Positions 24,179 to 38,547 of a stretch of DNA of 64,000 bases are shown piece after piece. Origin of the DNA: Amaurobius ferox (lineage: Eukaryota > Arthropoda > Arachnida > Araneae > Amaurobiidae); NCBI GenBank assembly GCA_951213105.1, contig OX578147.1, positions 123,473,642-123,537,641 of the forward strand. The letters run 5' to 3'. The notes under the pieces are model-generated. The model worked only from the letters and a program-made list of their open reading frames with translations, was not told the DNA's origin and made no database searches. How positions within the stretch are numbered: the first letter of the stretch is position 1; the number at the start of each line of letters is the position of its first letter. The translations under genes were made by a program, and so were the position numbers.

Positions 24179-24713
24179 TACCAATAAGGTGTTGAAGACC
24201 CAGACCGTCCGACTCGTCCTGAGGACATGAGCAGCCGTTTGGGCGGCCGGTACCAATAAGGTGTAAAATAACTGTTTTTACGGCCAGGAAGTGCCACCCA
24301 ATTTAGACCAGAACTCAGTGGGGGAGGCATCCACAGGAACCGTACCCTCCTTCCCCTACCACCAAACTCTCGGAAGGACTTACGGACCCACATGTTTAAC
24401 GTGATCGTACTCCGCGTGAACACGGCAGCAGTTTTGGCAGTAGAGGGAATCGAACCCGGACCTACCGAGTGAAATTCCCGCACGCTAACCACTGGTCTAC
24501 CGCGCCCTCTGCGGCAATCTCCATAACTTTCTTTTTATTCACTCAGTTTGGACCGGAACACAGTGGGGGAGGCATCCACAGAGACCGTTCCCTCCTTCCC
24601 CTGCCACCAACCTCTCGGAAGGACTTATCGACCCATATGTTTAAAGAGATTGTACTCCGCGTCAGTGGCGGGAATCGAACCCAGGCCTACCGAGTGCTAT
24701 TCTCGCGCGCTAA
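24179..24713 (-). mobile_element. Tandem pair of tRNA-derived SINEs, unit 4 (long form)
   Basis: Long form with the 72-bp segment, as in units 1 and 2. Private AAAATAACTG near 24265. Confidence 0.9.
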
Positions 24714-26453
24714 CTTCCCGCACGCTAATTTAAATTTTATAATGACCATGTACTACGCTCTTAATTCAACCATCCTCGTTCCATCATTTGAAATATCCAT
24801 AAAATTAAAATATCCATTTAAAATATCTATAAATTAAAATATCCATTTAAAATAAAAAAACTCATCCATATGGTTCCACCAATCCATAAATATAATAATT
24901 TCAAATACATCACTTCAATTGAAACCACCATAATTCAATCACTTAAATTATTTAAAATATCCATTTAAAATATCATATAAATATAATAATTTCGCCCGAT
25001 GTATACAATACTTATGCTAGGCTCTTAATTCATTTAAAACCGAAAGCGCGTTCTCCATGGAGACGGGGAAGAAACTACTGCGGATGGGGGGGAAATGCCG
25101 TCGAAGAACTGAGCCGATTGTCGAGAAATTTAAAATCATGACGTCTTTAAAATTGCGATCCTGAAAGCAATTTTCATTATTTCTGGACCAGATTAGACTT
25201 GTAAGAATGCCAGATATTTCAGCTTTCTGAAAATGTAAATTATTAGACGAAATTATGAGTACTTTTCACTATGCGAGAATTTAAATACCAAACATCGTTT
25301 TTTTGAGCCAAAAGTGACTTTTGTTTTAAAATCTTTAAAAAATATTAGAAATCCAAATTGAGAGTTGAAATTGATATATTTTTACTCGCAATTGTCTGTT
25401 CTTTCCGGTGGTATGATTTGTTTTTTTCTACGATCGTGGACAAAAAGGGGCAAAAATGCAAAAAACGGTCGAAATCGCATAAAACATTAAATAACAAAAA
25501 AAATAATTAAAATTTAAAAAATCGGTTTTTACGTGTCCCCTTCCCACTCCCCCGGGTCTCCGATTGCCAAATTCCGTAGCTCTCCGACGCGCGGTCGCTG
25601 AACGTATAGTGTATAAGACAGACAGACACACACACAGACCTTGCCTTTTATTATATAGAAGAGAGTAAAGCATAAAGTTTATTTAAGAAACTGATTTATC
25701 GTTGTGTGCATCGAAATTTACACAGATTGAGAGTATTGTAGCGGAAATAGCTTAATTAGGAAGCATTACAGGCGAGGGTTAACTAGGCGCTTATTTAGAG
25801 GGTAAAACGTCACCTCAATAGTAGTGACACATATTATTGTGTGGAGTACCAACCCCCTTAATTGAATATTTTTGAAAAAATTTCTCTTTGTCTCTTTTAT
25901 AAGATGATAGGTCCAAACACCAGATATCAAACATCTATCACATTTTAAAAGAAGCGTTTCTCAATTATCCGGAAAATCGAAAATTTTTGTATGCGGAAAC
26001 CCCTAAAGTCCAAAATATTTGAAAACTCAATTTGCACATTTTCTTCCTTTCAGACTATCTCGTAATATCTTCCTTTCAAACGAACCGTACTCCAAATTTC
26101 AAGAAGCTATTTTATCGCGAAGTATGCCAAATTACCGTTTCACCTTCGGAACGATTTTCTGTGATCCAACCCCTTTCATGAACATGATTTTAGTGCGTAG
26201 CAAATATATTATATCTGAAATTGAGCACTTTCTTCCGTTCGAAAAATTTATGCCTACGCCAAATTTTAAGTATCTATCTCATCGCAAAGAATGCTTTTCC
26301 TCCATTTCTCTATTTAGACGTTTCGATCCAAAGGTCCTTTAATGTATTCAGCGAGCGGCAAATGCATTGCCATCTGTGCTTTCACATACTCGTATTATGT
26401 TTGACTTGCGGACGACATGCCGTTTCAAAAATTGAATAAATGAAAACAACTGA

Positions 26454-27000
26454 TGCCTGCTTTACACGCCGAGCAACGCCAGCTACAGTTTTTAGTAAAT
26501 TATATAAATTCTTATTAATTTTTCGATGTGTTCCAAATTTTCCTACTTAAGTTGAAAACAACCTTTTAAAATATTTTATTTAAAGGAGTGCATATCATTT
26601 GTTTTCTAAACGAATATTATTTCACATTTTTTCACAAGAAATTTTTTATAGTACCGTAATAAAAATATATATGATTATACAAATCATGTCTTATTGAGTT
26701 CTCAGTGCTTGGAAGAGTGTGTTTTAAAACATTGTGCTATCACTCTCCGGCAGCGCGATTATAGACACTTAAATATGACGAGTGTTGTGAATTTTTATCT
26801 GCTGCTCGAGAGGATTATTCGAGCAAACGCACTCCATTAGGAACTTGGGCCTGACAGATGGAGTCTAGTGAACGGATCGAGCCACTGTAGTTGGTCACGT
26901 GCGAAATCGCAGCAGTTCATTTGCCGGAATGGAATTTTTATATCGTGAAACTCCAGCCACGACGACTGGGGCCTCTAAGGCGGGTTGAAACGGGCCTTCG
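26454..27000 (+). repeat. RepX copy 2, unit 4
   Basis: Type A version: TTGTGCTATCACTC and TTTTTATCTGCTG spellings, matching unit 2. Confidence 0.75.
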
Positions 27001-28167
27001 CTCGATAGAGGGGCCGTGGCAGTCAAATTAATGACGTCACGAAAAACGATCAACGGTTGCGAAACTAACAATTTCATTCATTTTGCGAGTTTAAACTTAG
27101 ATTTTATAAATACTTTTGTACATTTTTTTAGCTATATATGACAAGATTTTCAAAAAGAAGTATGTATGTTTGTCTATTACAAAAAATGGAATTAATTAAA
27201 ATTTAATGAGCATATATTGATTTAATGTTTAAAATAATATATAGGTCTTCTACTGACAACTTGCCTTACATATATGTAAATTTTTTATTCTGTTATGTGT
27301 TGGATTTGTTTTATTAATCAGTGTAAGAGACTAATTCATTGTAACAGACTAACTAATGGAGTAGTGAAAAATTATAGCATTTTATGAGTTTGCTATAGTT
27401 TATTTTAAAGCTAATCATGTTTTATTTTGTTTTCAGTAAGTATATCATAAAATCATGGTAATTTTGGTTAGTCTGTTACATACTCAGTTAATTAGTGTTA
27501 ATTTATTTAAAATTCAATTTTTTTTTCAAAATTTGGTATATGTACCCATCAAACACATGCCTTCGAACATATGCAGATCTGCATTATTATTATTTTTTTA
27601 TTATTTCTTTCCTTTTTGCATTTAAAAATCTTTTTTGTTTTTCTATATGTGTATTCTTACCATGGAATGGCCCAAAATTGTAACTGACAGTAATTTTATT
27701 TAATGATGAATATAAGTCTAAAATTTAAACAAATGAAGATGTCGGTGAATTGCTAAATCTACAAGTAAATGTATGGGTAGTAATAAAATAATATTCCATC
27801 CTTTACCAGTGATCTGTCACGTAGATCAATAAAAAATAAATTGAAATTTCTGTAAAGCACAAAACTAAAATCCATTTCACTTGGCCTCAGAAAGACACTT
27901 AGCAGGGTGATACATAAAACTGACAAATTAACAAATTGCAATAAGCATTAAAAATGGGATAACACCTATGCAAATATAAAACTCAATAAAAACAATCGAT
28001 ACAGGAAAAAATATATAATCAGTAATATAAGCTGTTTTTGTATCCAATTGAAATGCATTATGTTTACACAGAGATACTTTGGATAAAATAAGATAAATAT
28101 AATTATTCTAAACTCTTGTCACACTTAAGTTGCTTAAAAATGACCAATCCAATAATGTTGTAGTTAA

Positions 28168-29370
28168 AATAGAAGTGTATATACTTAAAAATGAGCTCAA
28201 AAGTAGAATTTTGTTAAATACGAAATGTAAATGTTCTTCCGAGCTTATAAAACAGAACTCGTTCTGTGATGTATGCCACAGCTTTTAGTACTACATTCTG
28301 CTGTCGGGCAAATGAGAATTTCATAACTCAGTGAATGAAGCAAGGTACATATGCATTGTACTGTAGAAAATAAATCTTTAAAACTACAATGAAATTTATA
28401 AAAACTGTAAATTTAATCAAAACTAATAAAGTAATTTATGGCAAACCGTAAAACAAATTATTTTATGGCTTTTAAACGAGCGACAAAATGAAGGTTCTTA
28501 TAATAAAACTTAGTCTTATCCAAAGTTACATTAAATTTCATTTAATAGTTTGTTCATGAATGTATCTTTGTCAATACATGAGGAGTCCTGCGGAATTTTC
28601 TCTACACAAAATTATGATAATGACACCATATGAAAAAAAAATTCACAGTGAAAAGTAATCTGCAGACCACATACCCCTCCCGTTGCTTTTTCTGCCTAAC
28701 AGATATGATGGTTCGTTTCACCTTATAAAATATGATTGAATAAGATCTGTAAACTCAACAGAATTTTAGAATAGAAGTGTATATACTTAAAAATGAGCTC
28801 AAAAATAGAATTTTGTTAAATACGAAATGTAAATGTTCTTCCGAGCTTATAAAACAGAACTCGTTCTGTGATGTATGCCACAGCTTTTAGTACTACATTC
28901 TGCTGTCGGGCAAATGAGAATTTCATAACTCAGTGAATGAAGCAAGGTACATATGCATTGTACTGTAGAAAATAAATCTTTAAAACTACAATGAAATTTA
29001 TAAAAACTGTAAATTTAATCAAAACTAATAAAGTAATTTATGGCAAACCGTAAAACAAATTATTTTATGGCTTTTAAACGAGCGACAAAATGAAGGTTCT
29101 TATAATAAAACTTAGTCTTATCCAAAGTTACATTAAATTTCATTTAATAGTTTGTTCATGAATGTATCTTTGTCAATACATGAGGAGTCCTGCGGAATTT
29201 TCTCTACACAAAATTATGATAATGACACCATATGAAAAAAAAATTCACAGTGAAAAGTAATCTGCAGACCACATACCCCTCCCGTTGCTTTTTCTGCCTA
29301 ACAGATATGATGGTTCGTTTCACCTCATAAAATATGATGGAATAAGATCTGTAAACTCAACAGAATTTTA
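28168..29370 (+). repeat. 602-bp internal tandem duplication, unit 4
   Basis: Copies 28168-28769 and 28770-29370, same junction. The second copy ends with CCTCATAAAATATGATGG, a variant not found in the other duplicated units. Confidence 0.95.
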
Positions 29371-30301
29371 TATACATTAACTGTCATTCATATAAACAGA
29401 ATTTACAAGCTATTTCATTTACATTATGCAAATTTTGATTTTTTGTAGATCCTATTAGTGCCTCCTCTCGACCGAACTCTCTGTCAGTTTGTTGTGGAAT
29501 CAAGTGTCTGTTTTATTCCTATAATCACCGAACATAACTTCGACGTGATTGATATTCCCGTAAATAAGATAAAATACCATAGCCAGTTGCGAATACTTCA
29601 TACGGCATAAACCAAGATATCTGACCAGAGAACTTTGTTTCTATCCGTTCCAACATAGACCACACAGAGGTGTGACAACGCCACTTAGAGGGAATTGTGA
29701 TCTTTCTTTATATTCTATTGCAGAGGAATTTGGGCGTTCCAATTTCAAAAAGTTGTGTTGAAAAAAAGTTTCATTAATTATTTTTATTTTGTAAAATATC
29801 GACTCATTAAATTTATGCGAGAGTTTATGTATTCGTTACGTACAAGGAGCTTTGCACAGATTGCAGGTATACCAAAAGAAATTGCCAATTCAGGATGCAT
29901 TACAGTCGAAGGCGCAATCAGGAGTTCATTTAGGGTGTATAATCTGCCGCAACAAGTTTTGGACTGCAGGTGTATATTTAGTCAATGAAGCATGGTTATA
30001 TTTTTCACATGAATCAAGGCGCATTGATAGGCCATGCGCTTACATGCTAGGAGTATCCAGATTGCACACAATGAACGAGAGGTATCAAAATTACCCTATT
30101 CTACTCCCTGAGGTGGAAAAATCGTCTTTCGGCTTAGAGCTACTGTTTTCCCAATCGAAAAGAAAGATATATCTTTTACTAGCTTTTCTAAATTACCGTG
30201 ATTTCTTAGTAAGTGATAGATAATTAGTAGTATCACGAGAGAGCTGTTGATGTATCCAGACATCGCGAAGCGGGAGTTGTATGTCCACATGTTCACTTAT
30301 G

Positions 30302-31270
30302 TTCGAGGGTCACACTGAAATTTTTGAGACAGGGGTAGACGATACGGGATAGGAAAAACTATTGGTCGGATGTTTAAATGTGTACTCTTTTATGTTCGCA
30401 GACGATAAGTTGTGGCAAAATGGAGTTGACGGGAGAGAATTATCGAGTTATGATTTTCTATGATTTTAAAATGGGGCTAAATAAAAATGTCTACAACTAG
30501 CATATGGAAATGATGCTCCAGTCCGTGCCACTGTATTCAGATGGTTTACAGAGTTTAGAAGAGGCCAATTTTTTGCCCTGTATGAAAATCACACTGGAAG
30601 ATCTTTGTCAGCTGTTGTCCCGGAAAATTTGTCGACCATGCAAAAATTGTTTATCGATGATAATCACTGTACCTACCAAATGATACAGAAAGAACTTAAC
30701 ATTGCATCCGCAGCTATACATAAAATTATTCATGACGAATTGCATATGAAAAAATTAGTTTGTCGCTTTGTCCCCATATTTTAATAGAACACCAAAAAGC
30801 GGAGCGTGACAGAATCACAGAAAAACCTTAAAATTACTATATGGGGTGGAATCCACATTATTGTTAAAATCCTAACTGGTGATGTAAATTGTAAAGTACA
30901 AGCCTATTATTGACATTCCAACACGTTAAAAAATAAAGTATGGATCTTTGAAGATGACCCCTAGTCAACAACATTGAAAAGACAACGAGCCATTTAAAAA
31001 TAAGTTATGCCGTGTTCTTCAGAAGTACAAGTCTGGTGAAATACATGAAGCAAGAGGGACAAAAGACATTTACAGCTAACTGGTACACTACTGTGTGGGT
31101 TCTAGAAATTATTCAGGAAGTGAATATTAGGGGACACTTGCTTCACAGTGACAAAACATTTTCGCATTCAACATGAATGACAGATTTTCTCACAAAAAGG
31201 ACAAGACGAATTTCTTGAACAAGCAAACATCAAAGTTATAGAACGTCCACCATATTCTCCTCGCTATGTG
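30302..31270 (+). mobile_element. Truncated mariner-like element, transposase pseudogene
   Basis: Same 969-bp remnant, closest to the copy at 15044, with shared CTTAACATTGC near 30692 and shared upstream TGTATGTCCACATGTTCACT. This shared signature supports the A-B dimer duplication. Non-functional. Confidence 0.9.
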
Positions 31271-31827
31271 TGTCTGCTTTAAAGGCCGAGGAACGCCAGC
31301 TACATTTTATAAAAATTATATAAATAAAAATTAATTTTTCAATGTGTTCCTAATTTTGGTAATCATCTAGTTCAAATCTAACTTGGAATTTTTTTTATTT
31401 ACAACGAGTGTGTAATGTTCATTTTTGAAAACTAATAATGTTTCTCATTTTTTCACCAGAAATTTTTTATAATACGGTAACAATGATATATATGATTGAA
31501 AAATTATGTCTTATTGAGTTCTGAGTGCTTTGCAGAGTGTGTTTTAAGACATAGTGATTTCACTATCCGGCAGCGCTCTTAGAAACACCTCAAAATATGA
31601 CGAGTGTTGTGATATTTTGTCTGCTGCTCGAGTGGTTTATTCGAGTAAAAGCACTGTATTAGGAACTCGGGTCTGGCAGCTGGAATCTAGTGACCGGATC
31701 GAGCCATTGTAGTAGTCACGGGCGAAACCGCAGCAGTTCATTTGCCGGAATGGAATGCTGATATCGCGACCGAGATGCTCCAGCAGTGACGACTGGGGCC
31801 TACAAGGTGGGTTGGAAGCCGGCCTCT
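31271..31827 (+). repeat. RepX copy 1, unit 5
   Basis: Same block with the type B spelling AGTGACGACTGGGG and AAAATTATATAAAT at the left. Confidence 0.75.
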
Positions 31828-32143
31828 GTGCCTTCTGTAGGTAGGACTCCGAGATTTGGAGGAAGGCGGGACTCTTTTTTGGTGAGAGCATACCAAGGTA
31901 ACGAGCCTTTACAAGGGAAGACTTCTTTAATATGTATTGCGTTTCATTTTAGTTAACCTACATATTCTTTTGCCCCTACAGAGGAGTATCGCCGTTAGCC
32001 TTTGAGATGCGTTGTACTAATTAAATAGATGATTTAAATATTGTTTATTTTTTACTAGCCGACTTTGGCGACCAGCCTGTTCGCTACTCTTGACAATTCT
32101 GACCGTGGCAAATTCTAACCGTGGCACACTCGCTGGCGCGACC

Positions 32144-32606
32144 TACCAATAAGGTGTAAAGTAACTGTTTTTACGGCCAGGAAGTGCCACCCAATTTAGA
32201 CCAGAACTCAGTGGGGGAGGCATCCACAGGAACCGTACCCTCCTTCCCCTACCACCAAACTCTCGGAAGGACTTACGGACCCACATGTTTAACGTGATCG
32301 TACTCCGCGTGAACACGGCAGCAGTTTTGGCAGTAGAGGGAATCGAACCCGGACCTACCGAGTGAAATTCCCGCACGCTAACCACTGGTCTACCGCGCCC
32401 TCTGCGGCAATCTCCATAACTTTCTTTTTATTCACTCAGTTTGGACCGGAACACAGTGGGGGAGGCATCCACAGAGACCGTTCCCTCCTTCCCCTGCCAC
32501 CAACCTCTCGGAAGGACTTATCGACCCATATGTTTAAAGAGATTGTACTCCGCGTCAGTGGCGGGAATCGAACCCAGGCCTACCGAGTGCTATTCTCGCG
32601 CGCTAA
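32144..32606 (-). mobile_element. Tandem pair of tRNA-derived SINEs, unit 5 (short form)
   Basis: Short form, matching unit 3. A and B boxes of the fuller copy are intact. Confidence 0.9.
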
Positions 32607-34347
32607 CTTCCCGCACGCTAATTTAAATTTTATAATGACCATATACTACGCTCTTAATTCAACCATCCTCCTTCCATCATTTGAAATATCCATAAAATTA
32701 AAATATCCATTTAAAATATCTATAAATTAAAATATCCATTTAAAATAAAAAAAATCATCCATATGGTTCCACCAATCCATAAATATAATAATTTCAAATA
32801 CATCACTTCAATTGAAACCACCATAATTCAATCACTTAAATTATTTAAAATATCCATTTAAAATATCATATAAATATAATAATTTCGCCCGATGTATACA
32901 ATACTTATGCTAGGCTCTTAATTCATTTAAAACCGAAAGCGCGTTCTCCATGGAGACGGGGAAGAAACTACTGCGGATGGGGGGGAAATGCCGTCGAAGA
33001 ACTGAGCCGATTGTCGAGAAATTTAAAATCATGACGTCTTTAAAATTGCGATCCTGAAAGCAATTTTCATTATTTCTGGACCAGATTAGACTTGTAAGAA
33101 TGCCAGATATTTCAGCTTTCTGAAAATGTAAATTATTAGACGAAATTATGAGTACTTTTCACTATGCGAGAATTTAAATACCAAACATCGTTTTTTTTGA
33201 GCCAAAAGTGACTTTTGTTTTAAAATCTTTAAAAAATATTAGAAATCCAAATTGAGAGTTGAAATTGATATATTTTTACTCGCAATTGTCTGTTCTTTCC
33301 GGTGGTATGATTTGTTTTTTTCTACGATCGTGGACAAAAAGGGGCAAAAATGCAAAAAACGGTCGAAATCGCATAAAACATTAAATAACAAAAAAAATAA
33401 TTAAAATTTAAAAAATCGGTTTTTACGTGTCCCCTTCCCACTCCCCCGGGTCTCCGATTGCCAAATTCCGTAGCTCTCCGACGCGCGGTCGCTGACCGTA
33501 TATTGTATAAGACAGACAGACACACGCACAGACCTTGCCTTTTATTATATAGAAAAGAGTAAAGCATAAAGTTTATTTAAGAAACTGATTTATCGTTGTG
33601 TGCATCGAAATTTACACAGATTGAGAGTATTGTAGCGGAAATAGCTTAATTAGGAAGCATTACAGGCGAGGGTTAACTAGGCGCTTATTTAGAGGGTAAA
33701 ACGTCACCTCAATAGTGGTGACACATATTATTGTGTGGAGTACCAACCCCCTTAATTGAATATTTTTGAAAAAATTTCTCTTTGTCTCTTTTATAAGATG
33801 ATAGGTCCAAACACCAGATATCAAACATCTATCACATTTTAAAAGAAGCGTTTCTCAATTATCCGGAAAATCGAAAATTTTTGTATGCGGAAACCCCTAA
33901 AGTCCAAAATATTTGAAAACTCAATTTGCACATTTTCTTCCTTTCAGACTATCTCGTAATATCTTCCTTTCAAACGAACCGTACTCCAAATTTCAAGAAG
34001 CTATTTTATCGCGAAGTATGCCAAATTACCGTTTCACCTTCGGAACGATTTTCTGTGATCCAACCCCTTTCATGAACATGATTTTAGTGCGTAGCAAATA
34101 TATTATATCTGAAATTGAGCACTTTCTTCCGCTCGAAAAATTTATGCCTACGCCAAATTTTAAGTATCTATCTCATCGCAAAGAATGCTTTTCCTCCATT
34201 TCTCTATTTAGACGTTTCGATCCAAAGGTCCTTTAATGTATTCAGCGAGCGGCAAATGCATTGCCATCTGTGCTTTCACATACTCGTATTATGTTTGACT
34301 TGCGGACGACATGCCGTTTCAAAAATTGAATAAATGAAAACAACTGA

Positions 34348-34894
34348 TGCCTGCTTTACACGCCGAGCAACGCCAGCTACAGTTTTTAGTAAATTATATA
34401 AATTCTTATTAATTTTTCGATGTGTTCCAAATTTTCCTACTTAAGTTGAAAACAACCTTTTAAAATATTTTATTTAAAGGAGTGCATATCATTTGTTTTC
34501 TAAACGAATATTATTTCACATTTTTTCACAAGAAATTTTTTATAGTACCGTAATAAAAATATATATGATTATACAAATCATGTCTTATTGAGTTCTCAGT
34601 GCTTGGAAGAGTGTGTTTTAAAACATTGTGATATCACTCTCCGGCAGCGCGATTATAGACACTTAAATATGACGAGTGTTGTGAATTTTTGTCTGCTGCT
34701 CGAGAGGATTATTCGAGCAAACGCACTCCATTAGGAACTTGGGCCTGACAGATGGAGTCTAGTGAACGGATCGAGCCACTGTAGTTGGTCACGTGCGAAA
34801 TCGCAGCAGTTCATTTGCCGGAATGGAATTTTTATATCGTGAAACTCCAGCCACGACGACTGGGGCCTCTAAGGCGGCTTGAAACGGGCCTTCG
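34348..34894 (+). repeat. RepX copy 2, unit 5
   Basis: Type B version matching unit 3, including GGCGGCTTGAAACG. Confidence 0.75.
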
Positions 34895-37585
34895 CTCGAT
34901 AGAGGGGCCGTGGCAGTCAAATTAGTGACGTCACGAAAAACGATCAACGGTTGGCGAAACTAACAATTTCATTCATTTTGCGAGTTTAAACTTAGATTTT
35001 ATAAATACTTTTGTACATTTTTTTAGCTATATATGACAAGATTTTCAAAAAGAAGTATGTATGTTTGTCTATTACAAAAAATGGAATTAATTAAAATTTA
35101 ATGAGCATATATTGATTAAATGTTTAAAATAATATATAGGTCTTCTACTGACAACTTGCCTTACATATATGTAAATTTTTTATTCTGTTATGTGTTGGAT
35201 TTGTTTTATTAATCACTGTAAGAGACTAATTCATTGTAACAGACTAACTAATGGAGTAATGAAAAATTATAGCATTTTATGAGTTTGCTATAGTTTATTT
35301 TAAAGCTAATCATGTTATATTTTGTTTTCAGTAAGTATATCATAAAATCATGGTAATTTTGGTTAGTCTGTTACATACTCAGTTAATTAGTGTTAATTTA
35401 TTTAAAATTCAATTTTTTTTTCAAAATTTGGTATATGTACCCATCAAACACATGCCTTCGAACATATGCAGATCTGCATTATTATTATTTTCTTATTATT
35501 TCTTTCCTTTTTGCATTTAAAAATCTTTTTTGTTTTTCTATATGTGTATTCTTACCATGGAATGGCGCAAAATTGTAACTGACAGTAATTTTATTTAATG
35601 ATGAATATAAGTCTAAAATTTAAACAAATGAAGATGTCGGTGAATTGCTAAATCTACAAGTAAATGATTGGGTAGTAATAAAATAATATTCCATCCTTTA
35701 CCAGTGATCTGTCACGTAGATCAATAAAAAATAAATTGAAATTTCTGTAAAGCACAAAACTAAAATCCATTTCACTTGGCCTCAGAAAGACACTTAGCAG
35801 GGTGATACATAAAACTGACAAATTAACAAATTGCAATAAGCATTAAAAATGGGATAACACCTATGCAAATATAAAACTCAATAAAAACAATCGATACAGG
35901 AAAAAATATATAATCAGTAATATAAGCTGTTTTTGTATCCAATTGAAATGCATTATGTTTACACAGAGATACTTTGGATAAAATAAGATAAATATAATTA
36001 TTCTAAACTCTTGTCACACTTAAGTTGCTTAAAAATGACCAATCCAATAATGTTGTAGTTAAAATAGAAGTGTATATACTTAAAAATGAGCTCAAAAGTA
36101 GAATTTTGTTAAATACGAAATGTAAATGTTCTTCCGAGCTTATAAAACAGAACTCGTTCTGTGATGTATGCCACAGCTTTAAGTACTACATTCTGCTGTC
36201 GGGCAAATGAGAATTTCATAACTCAGTGAATGAAGCAAGGTACATATGCATTGTACTGTAGAAAATAAATCTTTAAAACTACAATGAAATTTATAAAAAC
36301 TGTAAATTTAATCAAAACTAATAAAGTAATTTATGGCAAACCGTAAAACAAATTATTTTATGGCTTTTAAACGAGCGACAAAATGAAGGTTCTTATAATA
36401 AAACTTAGTCTTATCCAAAGTTACATTAAATTTCATTTAATAGTTTGTTCATGAATGTATCTTTGTCAATACATGAGGAGTCCTGCGGAATTTTCTCTAC
36501 ACAAAATTATGATAATGACACCATATGAAAAAAAAATTCACAGTGAAAAGTAATCTGCAGACCACATACCCCTCCCGTTGCTTTTTCTGCCTAACAGATA
36601 TGATGGTTCGTTTCACCTTATAAAATATGATTGAATAAGATCTGTAAACTCAACAGAATTTTATATACATTAACTGTCATTCATATAAACAGAATTTACA
36701 AGCTATTTCATTTACATTATGCAAATTTTGATTTTTTGTAGATCCTATTAGTGCCTCCTCTCGACCGAACTCTCTGTCAGTTTGTTGTGGAATCAAGTGT
36801 CTGTTTTATTCCTATAATCACCGAACATAACTTCGACGTGATTGATATTCCCGTAAATAAGATAAAATACCATAGCCAGTTGCGAATACTTCATACGGCA
36901 TAAACCAAGATATCTGACCAGAGAACTTTGTTTCTATCCGTTCCAACATAGACCACACAGAGGTGTGACAACGCCACTTAGAGGGAATTGTGATCTTTCT
37001 TTATATTCTATTGCAGAGGAATTTGGGCGTTCCAATTTCAAAAAGTTGTGTTGAAAAAAAGTTTCATTAATTATTTTTATTTTGTAAAATATCGACTCAT
37101 TAAATTTATGCGAGAGTTTATGTATTCGTTACGTACAAGGAGCTTTGCACAGATTGCAGGTATACCAAAAGAAATTGCCAATTCAGGATGCATTACAGTC
37201 GAAGGCGCAATCAGGAGTTCATTAAGGTGTATAATCTGCCGCAACAAGTTTTGGACTGCAGGTGTATATTTAGTCAATGAAGCATGTTTCACATGAATCA
37301 AGGCGCATTGATAGGCCATGCGCTTACATGCTAGGAGTATCCAGATTGCACACAATGAACGAGAGGTATCACAATTAGCCTATTCTACTCCCTGAGGTGG
37401 AAAAATCGTCTTTCGGCTTAGAGCTACTGTTTTCCCAATCGAAAAGAAAGATATATCTTTTACTAGCTTTTCTAAATTACCGTGATTTCTTAGTAAGTGA
37501 TAGATAATTAGTAGTATCACGAGAGAGCTGTTGATGTATCCAGACATCGCGAAGCGGGAGTTGTATATCCACATGTTCACTTACG

Positions 37586-38547
37586 TTCGAGGGTCACACT
37601 GAAATTTTTGAGACAGGGGTAGACGATACGGGATAGGAAAAACTATTGGTCGGATGTTTAAATGTGTACTCTTTTATGTTCGCAGACGATAAGTTGTGGC
37701 AAAATGGAGTTGACGGGAGAGAATTATCGAGTTATGATTTTCTATGATTTTAAAATGGGGCTAAATAAAAATGTCTACAACTAGCATATGGAAATGATGC
37801 TCCAGTCCGTGCCACTGTATTCAGATGGTTTACAGAGTTTAGAAGAGGCCAATTTTTTGCCCTGTATGAAAATCACACTGGAAGATCTTTGTCAGCTGTT
37901 GTCCCGGAAAATTTGTCGACCATGCAAAAATTGTTTATCGATGATAATCACTGTACCTACCAAATGATACAGAAAGAACTTAGCATTGCATCCGCAGCTA
38001 TACATAAAATTATTCATGAGGAATTGCATATGAAAAAATTAGTTTGTCGCTTTGTCCCCATATTTTAATAGAACACCAAAAAGCGGAGCGTGTCAGAATC
38101 AGAGAAAAACCTTAAAATTACTATATGGGGAGGAATCCACATTATTGTTAAAATCATAACTGGTGATGTAAAGTACAAGCCTATTATTGACATTCCAACA
38201 CGTTAAAAAATAAAGTATGGGTCTTTGAAGATGACCCCAAGTCAACAACATTGAAAAGACAACGAGCCATTTAAAAATAAGTTATGCCGTGTTCTTCAGA
38301 AGTACAAGTCTGGTCAAAGACATGGAGCAAGAGGGACAAAAGACATTTACAGCTAACTGGTACACTAATGTGTGGGTTCTAGAAATTATTCAGGAAGTGA
38401 ATATTAGGGGACACTTGCTTCACAGTGACAAAACATTTTCGCATTCAACATGAATGACAGATTTTCTCACAAATATGACAAGACGAATTTCTTGAACAAG
38501 CAAACATCAAAGTTATAGAACGTCCACCATATTCTCCTTGCTATGTG
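37586..38547 (+). mobile_element. Truncated mariner-like element, divergent copy
   Basis: A 962-bp version of the remnant with a private 7-bp loss near 38170 that removes sequence just after the first catalytic GD. It has many private substitutions: GTGTCAGAATCAGAG near 38090, GGGTCTTTG near 38220, GGTCAAAGACATGGAGC near 38313. It is the most diverged copy in the window and may descend from another sub-array. Confidence 0.9.

Larger units (their letters stand above)
23198..31162 (+). repeat. Array unit 4, type A, 7965 bp
   Basis: It is like unit 2 with its tail variants, plus the 13-bp minisatellite insertion (7952 + 13 = 7965). It has the long SINE form and the 602-bp duplication. The second copy of the duplication carries CCTCATAAAATATGATGG near 29325-29340. 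That combination is otherwise seen only in type C DNA of unit 8 (near 58846-58862), so a short conversion tract is possible. It lies 15,245 bp from unit 2 and begins the second A-B dimer. Confidence 0.95.
31163..38439 (+). repeat. Array unit 5, type B with divergent tail, 7277 bp
   Basis: Up to about 37200 it follows unit 3: no duplication, short SINE form, same type B markers. Beyond that it changes. There is a 1-bp loss near 37223, an 8-bp loss near 37287, a 7-bp loss near 38170, and many private or type-C-like substitutions in the mariner remnant (for example GGTCAAAGACATGG near 38313 and CTCCTTGC near 38536). The three losses explain the 16-bp difference from unit 3. It is the junction unit between the A-B part of the array and the type C block. 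Confidence 0.95.
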
